The notes beneath the pieces are model-generated. The model was not told the DNA's origin, did not search any database, and saw only the letters and a program-made list of their open reading frames with translations. From assembly GCF_041642155.1 (NCBI RefSeq), contig NZ_JBEPWZ010000170.1:1-6336 (forward strand): a stretch of 6,336 bases of DNA, read 5' to 3'. Source of the stretch: Fodinibius sp041642155 (lineage in GTDB: Bacteria; Bacteroidota; Rhodothermia; Balneolales; Balneolaceae). The translations under genes and the position numbers were made by a program. Shown here in pieces: positions 1 to 5,814 of this stretch. Position 1 is the first letter of the stretch. Each line of letters opens with the position of its first letter.

Positions 1-257
1 TAGATTTTAGTACACCGAACGCGCTTATCCAGGAAACGAGTTTGGGGATTCACTACCACGATGACAACATGGATTTACTGGACTATATGGCTAACCCGGA
101 AGTTTTTGCCGTCAAGGATGGTTCTATCGAGCGCAATGACCGGCCGGGGCTGGGTGTGGAGATTGACGAGGATAAAGTGAAAAGGGCGGCCCGGGAGGGA
201 CACGACTGGCATAACCCGATCTGGCGAAACGAAGATGGATCCATAACCGAATGGTAG
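1..257 (+). CDS. dgoD: D-galactonate dehydratase, C-terminal part (5' end outside window)
   Basis: The frame is open from the window edge, so this is the last 84 codons of a gene that begins upstream. The family (mandelate racemase/enolase superfamily) dehydrates D-galactonate to 2-keto-3-deoxygalactonate in the cytoplasm. Visible family features are LIQE-(T)-SLGIHY near the edge, LLDYMANPEVF, PGLGVEID and the terminal HDW-NPIW-DGSITEW, which closely resembles the ending of DgoD proteins. The glutamate of IQE (33-35) lies about 73 residues from the C-terminus, which by recalled comparison with the 382-aa E. coli enzyme would be its C-terminal active-site glutamate; this is inferred without an alignment. 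A TTG at 42 is not a real start, because the conserved sequence continues upstream of it. The stop overlaps the kinase start by 7 bp, so the two are probably translationally coupled. A related aldonate dehydratase is the main alternative. Confidence 0.88.
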   Translation, partial: DFSTPNALIQETSLGIHYHDDNMDLLDYMANPEVFAVKDGSIERNDRPGLGVEIDEDKVKRAAREGHDWHNPIWRNEDGSITEW

Positions 258-1258
258 CTGCTGCCCTGGATGACAAAACCGTACATACCACCCCCTTTTT
301 CCTGAGCTGCGACTGGGGTACCTCCTCCTTTCGTCTCAGGCTCGTGACATCGGACACCGGAAGAGTCGTCGCCGCCATTGAAAATGATACAGGTATTAAA
401 ATAACATACAAGCGGTGGACAGCATACGGTGGTTCTTTGAGCCGGATTGATTTTTATGAATCTTTTCTGATGCAAAAAATTGAAGAACTGGAAAGTATAT
501 CACCCGTTGATCTCGATCATCCGCCCATTATCCTGTCCGGAATGGCCTCTTCAAGTATCGGCATCAAAGAGCTCGCCTACGCCCCCCTGCCCTTTGAGCT
601 GGACAATCCCGAACTGAATACCGAGATGGTTGAAGCGACGGACCGGTTTCCCTATGATTTATACCTTGTATCCGGACTTCATTCATCCGATGATGTCATG
701 CGGGGCGAGGAAACGGAACTTCTGGGCCTGCATTCAACACTGAATGTCACGGATGGATTATTCCTCCTGGCAGGGACTCACAGTAAACACGTGGTGGTGG
801 AAGAACGTACGGTTATCGCGTTCAAAACGTATATGACCGGGGAGCTTTTTGATGTTTTGTCCTCTCAAAGCATACTGACCCATTCCGTTGCAGCGGATAG
901 GAACAGTACTGATGATCCCGGACGGGATTTTATAAAAGGGGTTGAGGAAGCTCAAAGAGAAAATTTACTGCATTCATTATTTGGTATCCGTGCACGTGAG
1001 CTCATCGGGGATACTTCGGATAAAGGCAATAACTATGGTTTTTTGAGCGGATTGTTAATCGGGACCGAACTGAAAGAGATAAAGCGGGCTGAACGAAATC
1101 CCGTCATACTCTGGGGCAGTCATCAGTTGCAGCGTTATTACGCGGCCGCATTGGATGCATTGGGATTGGACGTTATCCGCCCTGTTATCAAGGCGGAAGA
1201 GGATGTAACATCGCTGGGTCAGCGCACTGTTTTAAGACTAATTAATATCACTAACTAA
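251..1258 (+). CDS. dgoK: 2-dehydro-3-deoxygalactonokinase (DgoK family)
   Basis: A complete 335-aa cytoplasmic kinase that phosphorylates 2-keto-3-deoxygalactonate to the 6-phosphate, the second step of the galactonate branch of the De Ley-Doudoroff pathway. The N-terminal DWGTSSFR (residues 21-28) is the phosphate-binding motif typical of this sugar-kinase fold. Further family landmarks are LSGMASSSIG (95-104), DVMRGEETELLG (148-159), LAGTHSK (173-179), TYMTGELFDVL (193-203), GFLSGLLIG (263-271) and WGSHQLQRYY (288-297). The length is slightly above that of E. coli DgoK, partly from about 15 extra N-terminal residues. The ATG at 251 is the only in-frame ATG before the DWGTS motif, and it overlaps the dehydratase stop by 7 bp. 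No Shine-Dalgarno sequence precedes it, so coupling to the upstream gene is likely. The neighbours (galactonate dehydratase, aldonate permease) support the galacto rather than the gluco substrate. Confidence 0.92.
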   Translation: MVAAALDDKTVHTTPFFLSCDWGTSSFRLRLVTSDTGRVVAAIENDTGIKITYKRWTAYGGSLSRIDFYESFLMQKIEELESISPVDLDHPPIILSGMASSSIGIKELAYAPLPFELDNPELNTEMVEATDRFPYDLYLVSGLHSSDDVMRGEETELLGLHSTLNVTDGLFLLAGTHSKHVVVEERTVIAFKTYMTGELFDVLSSQSILTHSVAADRNSTDDPGRDFIKGVEEAQRENLLHSLFGIRARELIGDTSDKGNNYGFLSGLLIGTELKEIKRAERNPVILWGSHQLQRYYAAALDALGLDVIRPVIKAEEDVTSLGQRTVLRLINITN

Positions 1259-1274
1259 CTAAACGCGGACTATT

Positions 1275-2645
1275 ATGACGGGGGAACCTCTATATTTATT
1301 GCTCATCACGCTTATCGCTATTGTCGTACTGCTCTTTCTCGTGATGAGACTCAAGATTCACGCTTTTATTTCACTCCTTATTGTGAGTGCTTTTGTCGGA
1401 TTAGGTGCCGGGATGGGTTTTCAGGAAGTGCTGGACAGCATACAGGAAGGGATGGGCGGCATTTTAGGGTTTATCGCCATCATTGTGGGATTGGGGTCCA
1501 TCATCGGAAAGCTCCTCGAAATATCCGGCGGTGCCGAAGCTCTGGCCCGTAATATCGTACAAATATTTGGTACCGAACGCACTTCCTGGGGATTGACAAT
1601 CACCGGCTTTATCATATCCATTCCCGTTTTCCTGGATGTCGGATTTATTATCCTTGTTCCCATCGTCTATGCGCTGGCAAGAAAATCCAATAAATCCACC
1701 CTTTTTTACGCCATACCGCTTCTTGCCGGACTGGGCGTCACCCATGCTTTCATCCCGCCGACTCCCGGTCCCACTGCCGTAGCAGAAATTATGGACGTAT
1801 CACTGGGATGGGTCATTATATTCGGCTTTGCCGCCGGAGTCCCGGCAGCGATCCTGGCGGGACCCATTTTCGGAAAGTATATTGGTAACAGGATTGATGT
1901 TGCTCCCCCCGATTTTAGTGAGACAAGTAAAACCGATGAGTCTTCCCTGGAGGACAAATGGGATTTTTACATTATTCTTGTTGTCATATTACTGCCCCTG
2001 TTCTTAATAGTCAACTCGACTATTTTTGATGTTCTGCAATCCAACCAGACGGTCGCAGAAGGAGCGTTCTGGGTGAACTTCATCCAGTTTGTGGGCCACC
2101 CGTTCATTGCGCTGATTATCGCCACACTCGTGGCAGCCTATTTTCTCGGTTACCAAAAAGGTTTTTCCGGCACGGAAGTGCTAAAGTTCTCTGATAAAGC
2201 GCTGGCGCCCGCGGGACTCATTATATTAGTAACCGGAGCGGGAGGCGTATTCAAGGAAATTCTCATTGACAGTGGTGTGGGAGAAGCCTTAGCCCAAACC
2301 ATCCTGGCCTACCAGGTGGCCCCCATTGTGTTGGCGTACCTGCTGGCCGCCATTATCCGTATCACCCAGGGCTCGGCCACCGTCGCGATGATTACCTCTG
2401 CGGGCATGGTCGCTCCTGTCGTGAGTGAATTTGGCATGACATCACCGGAAAAAGCACTGATTGTTATCGCCATTGCCGCGGGTTCAACAATCTTATCTCA
2501 TGTCAATGACAGCGGGTTCTGGCTGGTTAACAAATACCTCGGGTTAACCGAGAAACAGACCCTTCAGTCGTGGACGGCCATGGAAACCATCATCTCCGTC
2601 ACCGGTTTTGCAATGGCCCTGTTGCTCTATTATACCGTGATTTAA
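1275..2645 (+). CDS. GntP-family gluconate/aldonate:H+ symporter
   Basis: A 456-aa inner-membrane permease of the GntP family, of normal length and composed almost wholly of hydrophobic helices. The first membrane segment covers about residues 5-25. Family-like stretches are GLGSIIGKLLEISGGAEALA (72-91), IPVFLDVGFIILVP (116-129), PPTPGPTAVAEI (161-172), a charged cytoplasmic loop (about 208-229), TGAGGVFKEILIDSGVG (320-336), RITQGSATVAM (362-372) and the hallmark SHVNDSGFW (408-416). Characterised members import gluconate or related sugar acids with protons. Lying 16 bp after the kinase and on the same strand, it most likely imports D-galactonate here, a role filled in E. coli by the unrelated MFS carrier DgoT. 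That substrate is inferred from context only. The ATG at 1275 lacks a clear ribosome-binding site. I give no symbol because GntT/GntP/GntU-type paralogues cannot be told apart from sequence alone. Confidence 0.9.
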   Translation: MTGEPLYLLLITLIAIVVLLFLVMRLKIHAFISLLIVSAFVGLGAGMGFQEVLDSIQEGMGGILGFIAIIVGLGSIIGKLLEISGGAEALARNIVQIFGTERTSWGLTITGFIISIPVFLDVGFIILVPIVYALARKSNKSTLFYAIPLLAGLGVTHAFIPPTPGPTAVAEIMDVSLGWVIIFGFAAGVPAAILAGPIFGKYIGNRIDVAPPDFSETSKTDESSLEDKWDFYIILVVILLPLFLIVNSTIFDVLQSNQTVAEGAFWVNFIQFVGHPFIALIIATLVAAYFLGYQKGFSGTEVLKFSDKALAPAGLIILVTGAGGVFKEILIDSGVGEALAQTILAYQVAPIVLAYLLAAIIRITQGSATVAMITSAGMVAPVVSEFGMTSPEKALIVIAIAAGSTILSHVNDSGFWLVNKYLGLTEKQTLQSWTAMETIISVTGFAMALLLYYTVI

Positions 2646-2773
2646 TGCAGGAGCGTTACGTTTACGTATGCGCAGTACTGTGGCTGTTTTGTGTATCCTC
2701 TACAATCCTATGCCAAAAAAACCATGCCCCACTAACCGTTAACGGCCGCAGTCCCATCACAAATGTCGGCTAA
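2645..2773 (+). CDS. Possible 42-aa exported peptide or truncated remnant of a secreted protein
   Basis: The start codon shares its A with the permease stop (TAATG), the usual layout for translational re-initiation. The product has a charged N-terminus (MQER), a hydrophobic core (about residues 5-22, YVYVCAVLWLFCVSSTIL), a plausible signal-peptidase site near LC|QK, and only about 19 further residues (KNHAPLTVNGRSPITNVG) before TAA. It contains three cysteines, all in the hydrophobic part. The frame ends exactly where the convergent aldolase gene ends, with stops overlapping by 4 bp. I do not recognise the mature part. It could be a small exported protein, the N-terminal stump of a secreted enzyme cut off by rearrangement, or a chance frame. 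The AGGAG at 2650-2654 lies inside the frame, not before it, so it does not help this start. Confidence 0.4.
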   Translation: MQERYVYVCAVLWLFCVSSTILCQKNHAPLTVNGRSPITNVG

Positions 2774-3399
2774 ATCTGATCAGCTAACGTTACGGATTCC
2801 CGAACGATTTTTGACATCTGATCAAACTTATTTTCCCGAATCAAATCGGAGGGGGTAAGCCACGAGCCACCGGCTGCGGCTACCATCTCGCTCTTCAGAT
2901 AAGATCTCAGGTTCGACGAATCCACTCCCCCCATGACCAGAAACCGGACCCCGGTATGCCGGTAAGGTCCTTCGAGGCTCCGGATATACGGTATACCCCC
3001 CAAATCCGACACAGGGAATAGCTTCAACAGCTTATGACCATACGACAAGGCTAATTCTATCTCCGAAGGGGTCGATACCCCGGGGATAAAGGGGAACTCA
3101 AACTCTTGCGCTTTCTCAACCACCCTCTTATTAAATCCCGGGGATAAGCCAAACTGGGCTCCCGCCTCCCGAGCCGCAGACAGCTGGTCACCCGACAGAA
3201 TGGTCCCGGCACCGATCTGCATCTCCGGCAGTTCCCTGGCTATTGCACGGACCGCTTCGGCCGTCGCAGAAGTTCGAAAGGTGACTTCCATCACATTTAT
3301 TCCGCCCTCCAGTAAAGCCTCTGCTACCGAAAGTGCTGAGTGAGCATCCGTCAATGTTACGGCAGGCAAAAGTTTGTTTTTAATTATTTCCTGAAACAT
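2770..3399 (-). CDS. KDPG/KDPGal aldolase (Eda/DgoA-type class I aldolase)
   Basis: A complete 209-aa TIM-barrel class I aldolase that cleaves 2-keto-3-deoxy-6-phospho-sugar acid to pyruvate and glyceraldehyde-3-phosphate in the cytoplasm. By comparison with E. coli Eda, the catalytic glutamate is E38 in MEVTFRT, the adjacent R42 binds carboxylate or phosphate, and the Schiff-base lysine is K126 in LLKLFP. GAGT (63-66), SPGF (86-89), IPGVSTPSE (105-113), MGGV (156-159) and GGSWL (177-181) complete the family pattern. Residue 156 is Met where Eda has Thr161 and E. coli DgoA has Val154, the position reported to set C4 stereo-preference. A hydrophobic residue fits KDPGal, as does the nearby dgoD-dgoK pair. 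The ATG at 3399 is the only start that retains the first barrel strand. It is transcribed away from the GH2 gene after a 231-bp gap and converges on the permease operon. eda or dgoA would both be defensible names. Confidence 0.93.
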   Translation of the reverse strand: MFQEIIKNKLLPAVTLTDAHSALSVAEALLEGGINVMEVTFRTSATAEAVRAIARELPEMQIGAGTILSGDQLSAAREAGAQFGLSPGFNKRVVEKAQEFEFPFIPGVSTPSEIELALSYGHKLLKLFPVSDLGGIPYIRSLEGPYRHTGVRFLVMGGVDSSNLRSYLKSEMVAAAGGSWLTPSDLIRENKFDQMSKIVRESVTLADQI

Positions 3400-3464
3400 C
3401 GATTATTCGTAATAAGAGATTATGACTACTCGGCAGTGAAACGATGCTTATTACTGGTTTGAGC

Positions 3465-3476
3465 TGCAGCGCTGCA
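3465..3476. promoter_or_regulatory. 12-bp perfect palindrome, candidate LacI-type operator
   Basis: TGCAGCGCTGCA reads identically on both strands and has a central CG step, the symmetry typical of LacI/GalR-family operators. It lies 66 bp before the aldolase start codon in a non-coding gap. A LacI-family regulator is encoded on the same strand at the end of the window. The flanking bases do not extend the palindrome, and I did not find a second copy. The operator role is inference. Confidence 0.33.
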
Positions 3477-3571
3477 CCCGTTTAAAATGAACAGTATGGC
3501 AAAAGGCACCCATAATTTTGAATAATGCATACATTCTGTTTTTGATAAATTACTTCACTTTCGACTTATAA

Positions 3572-3591
3572 CACTTTAGCTTAATAAAGTG
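3572..3591. repeat. Inverted repeat downstream of the GH2 gene (weak terminator or binding site)
   Basis: CACTTTA and TAAAGTG form a perfect 7-bp stem around a 6-base loop, 40 bp past the GH2 stop codon. The stem is AT-rich and no T-run follows on either strand, so it is a poor intrinsic terminator. A further direct copy of CACTTT lies at 3556-3561, 16 bp from the copy at 3572-3577, giving three CACTTT half-sites in 36 bp. They could bind a regulator of the aldolase or simply form an mRNA 3'-end hairpin. Confidence 0.3.
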
Positions 3592-3630
3592 GCGTCTTTC
3601 CATAATTCCCTTTTCCCGATTTTGAATGAT

Positions 3631-5436
3631 TCAGTTCTCAATCAATGCTTCATGAATTTCCCGGAGATGCTCAAAATCAAACTTAACCACTTCGCGGTCG
3701 TAGGTCATCAGGCCGTTAACTTCCGTCTCAACATCGGTTGTCTGGGTATAAACAGCAGCTGCCAGTCCATTGTCTTTGAGTTCCATCAGCTCCTCAATCA
3801 TCTGGTCGTATGTTTCATGCAGTTTGGTCTCCGACTGAGACGTCTCGTAATGACTGGGTGCACGGCTGAAGTCCTGCAGCCAGAGATGATCCTCGACCAC
3901 CAGTGCTTGTCCCCCATACTCACCTAATACCGCGGCACGGTTGTCTTCCGTCTCCGGCATATCCGGACCCGGATACTCATGCATGTCAATGACATCCCCT
4001 ACCCCACGGTCGGTCCATCCGCTGGCGTTATTAACCAACCGTGTCGGATCATAATTTTGTGTCCATTCGACTATTTTCTCCGTCTGGAATTGTCCCCATC
4101 CTTCGTTAAACGGAACCCACATAACGATGGAGGGATGATTATAGAACGCATCAATCATCTGCTTATACTCCTGCTTAAATTGACGGGCCGACTCTTCGGT
4201 CCGCCCCGGAATTTGTCCCGGGCGCATATCCCCGCTGGGCATATCCTGCCAGACTAAAATACCCAGTTTGTCGGCCCAGTAGTAGAAACGCTGCGGTTCT
4301 ACTTTCACATGCTTGCGGAGCATATTGTAGCCCAGATCCCTAGTGACTTCAATATCGTATTTAAGGGCCTCGTCTGTGGGTGCCGCATAGAGTCCGTCGG
4401 GCCACCATCCCTGATCCAGCGGCCCCATCTGAAAAAGCGGTTCATTATTCAGGAACAACCGCGTATATCCATCTTCGGCTTTGGCAATTTCTATCTTGCG
4501 CATGCCAAAATAGCTGGATACTTCGTCGATTACCTGACCATTTTCATCGAGTAGCTCCACATTCAGATCATACAAAAAAGGATTGTCGGGTGACCACAGC
4601 TCGGGATTATCCAGCTCAATAAGAAAGTCCTGTTTGTGCAATCCTTCCGACTCACCACCCACTTCTCCTTCTTTCAATACCTTCACCCTGGCCTGGTGTC
4701 CATCGGAAAGATATTTGCCGCTGATTTCCACTTTTACCCGGCTGTTATCCACATCCGGTGTAATTTTCAGATCCTTAATATAGGATTCCGGAACGTATTC
4801 CAGCCAAACGGTTTGCCAGATTCCCGTGACCGCCGTATACCAGATGCTTCGCGGATCGTGCGTCTGCTTACCCACGGGCTGGTAGCCAATATCCGTCGGG
4901 TCCCAGACGGTAACTTCAATTTCCTGCTCACCCTTTGCGAGCTGATCCGTAATATCAAACGTAAAGGGATCGTACCCCCCCTGGTGAGTGCCGACGTATT
5001 CTCCATTCACGCGTACATGTGTTTCCCAGTCACTGGCTCCGAAATGCAGTAAAACCCGTCCCCCTTCATGGGGATTATCTACCTGAAAGCTTCGCTTGTA
5101 CCACACGCGGTTGTCGGCCCCTACGATCTCACCGATTCCTGACAAGGCTGACTCCACCGGGTACGGGACCAGGATCTGCTGCTCATAATCACCAAAATCA
5201 TTGTCTTTGGCTGTTATTTTAAACTCCCACAGCCCATTCAGGTTCTGCCAGTGCTCACGTTCCATCATGGGTCGCGGATACTCGGGCAGCGCATTTTCGG
5301 GTCCCACTTCTTCCGCCCACTCAGACATTAGTGACGCTTCAGCAGGTTCCCAGTCGTTTTGTTGACCATACACGGTAAAAGGGAGCGATATACTTAATAC
5401 AAGGATAAAGAATAGGATAATCGTACGTTTAAACAT
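3631..5436 (-). CDS. Secreted glycoside hydrolase family 2 enzyme (beta-galactosidase-like)
   Basis: A complete 601-aa protein. MFKR followed by a hydrophobic stretch (5-20) and VYG|QQ near residue 24 gives a clear signal peptide, so the enzyme acts in the periplasm or outside the cell. The GH2 order is intact: an N-terminal jelly-roll sugar-binding domain (about 55-215, with NLNGLWEF, VWYKRSF, FGASDW, VNGEYVG, GIWQTVWLE), an immunoglobulin-like domain (about 217-315, LWSPDNPFLYDL and GMRKIE), then the TIM barrel (about 318-600). The probable acid/base is E445 in WVPFNEGW and the nucleophile E506 in LGEYGG. The usual LRTSHYP-like motif is replaced by LRKHVKVEP, as in a poorly characterised GH2 branch. 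There are no domains after the barrel. The start at 5436 gives an ideal signal peptide but lacks a Shine-Dalgarno sequence. Substrate is not determined by sequence: beta-galactoside is suggested by the galactonate genes, but glucuronidase, mannosidase or arabinopyranosidase remain possible. Confidence 0.93.
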   Translation of the reverse strand: MFKRTIILFFILVLSISLPFTVYGQQNDWEPAEASLMSEWAEEVGPENALPEYPRPMMEREHWQNLNGLWEFKITAKDNDFGDYEQQILVPYPVESALSGIGEIVGADNRVWYKRSFQVDNPHEGGRVLLHFGASDWETHVRVNGEYVGTHQGGYDPFTFDITDQLAKGEQEIEVTVWDPTDIGYQPVGKQTHDPRSIWYTAVTGIWQTVWLEYVPESYIKDLKITPDVDNSRVKVEISGKYLSDGHQARVKVLKEGEVGGESEGLHKQDFLIELDNPELWSPDNPFLYDLNVELLDENGQVIDEVSSYFGMRKIEIAKAEDGYTRLFLNNEPLFQMGPLDQGWWPDGLYAAPTDEALKYDIEVTRDLGYNMLRKHVKVEPQRFYYWADKLGILVWQDMPSGDMRPGQIPGRTEESARQFKQEYKQMIDAFYNHPSIVMWVPFNEGWGQFQTEKIVEWTQNYDPTRLVNNASGWTDRGVGDVIDMHEYPGPDMPETEDNRAAVLGEYGGQALVVEDHLWLQDFSRAPSHYETSQSETKLHETYDQMIEELMELKDNGLAAAVYTQTTDVETEVNGLMTYDREVVKFDFEHLREIHEALIEN

Positions 5437-5457
5437 GGGATGCCTATTTACTTAAGG

Positions 5458-5671
5458 TTAGTCTGATTTTGTAGTTATGATCTGTTTCGGTTCTATGTGA
5501 GGCGGCAAAATATTAAGTTGCAGCTGTCCTGCTCCTTCCGGTTGTTCGAATTTCGCTTTATTGATGAAAAACGTCCTCCAGTTCGGCTCCCCAAATTTCC
5601 AGTCCCTCCTTAAAATTGACAAAGTACTGGTACCGGGTTCCATCTTCATCGATAAAAAGATGATGATCAAT
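5458..5671 (-). pseudogene. Probable relic of a GH43-family glycosidase
   Basis: On the minus strand, positions 5671 to 5558 encode 37 residues between two stops. These include HHLFIDEDGTRYQYFVNF and then LEIWGAELED, which resembles the central blade of family 43 arabinanases and xylosidases (typically DAH.FIDDDGK.YLYFV...IW.AEL). No start codon or catalytic N-terminal part exists: upstream is AT-rich DNA with stops. A second minus-strand frame, shifted relative to the first, stays open to a TAA at 5460 and ends in LQLNILPPHIEPKQIITTKSD; it may be a tail brought close by an internal deletion and frameshift. The ATG of that second frame gives a 70-aa protein whose N-terminal half merely reads the GH43-like stretch out of frame, so I do not call it a gene. 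The assignment rests on remembered family patterns over a short stretch. Confidence 0.45.
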
Positions 5672-5793
5672 TTATACTATTGTCAAGTCATTTTATTTAC
5701 AAATAAAAAATTATGGAATTTTTTTTCATTTTAAATTGCAGAAAAGGTGGCTTACAATAGGAACTTCTTCTCACCATTGCCAAATAATGCATT

Positions 5794-5814
5794 AAAAACT
5801 GCGGTGCTAACGCA
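5794..5814 (-). terminator. Weak terminator-like hairpin after the LacI-type gene
   Basis: Immediately after the regulator's TGA, the minus strand reads TGCG, TTAGCAC, CGCA, G and then five T residues. The stem is only 4 bp, so termination would be inefficient. Position and the T-run are the only supporting evidence, and some read-through into the GH2 gene is possible. Confidence 0.28.

Larger units (their letters stand above)
5437..5814. other. 378-bp intergenic gap between the LacI-type gene and the GH2 gene
   Basis: This stretch holds no intact gene that I can support. From the regulator side it contains a weak terminator-like hairpin, then an AT-rich block (about 5670-5760) with a perfect 18-bp inverted repeat at 5691-5708 (TTTTATTT, AC, AAATAAAA), then the GH43-like relic at 5558-5671, and finally a leader of about 100 bp before the GH2 start. 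The GH2 promoter probably lies here. On the minus strand TTGACA is present at 5681-5686, but no well-spaced -10 box follows it, and no good Bacteroidota-type TAnnTTTG box was found, so I do not place the promoter. Confidence 0.5.

Noticed and set aside
83..475. Minus-strand frame of about 130 codons across the dgoD end and dgoK start
   Set aside because: It is antisense to two well-supported genes with clear family motifs and has no recognisable domain.
2668..2742. ATG 14 bases after AGGAG (2650-2654), giving a 24-codon peptide
   Set aside because: The spacing is long for a Shine-Dalgarno, the peptide has no recognisable character, and other genes in the window do not use such sites. The coupled 42-codon frame is more plausible.
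3437..3443. TGAAACG, resembling half of a CcpA/LacI operator
   Set aside because: The other half does not match symmetrically, so only a half-site is present.
3589..3927. Plus-strand frame opening in the gap and running into the GH2 3' end
   Set aside because: Almost all of it is the complement of the GH2 C-terminal region, and no upstream signals or homology are recognisable.
4636..5052. Plus-strand frame of about 138 codons inside the GH2 gene
   Set aside because: It is antisense to conserved GH2 domains; the composition has no family-like pattern.
5641..5668. Imperfect inverted repeat CATCTTCATC ... GATGATGATC
   Set aside because: It has two mismatches in ten and falls in the GH43-like coding relic, where His-His and Asp-Glu-Asp codons explain the similarity.
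5681..5686. TTGACA (minus strand) as a -35 box for the GH2 gene
   Set aside because: No -10 hexamer lies 16-18 bp downstream; the only TATAAA is 4 bp away. It may be chance in AT-rich DNA.
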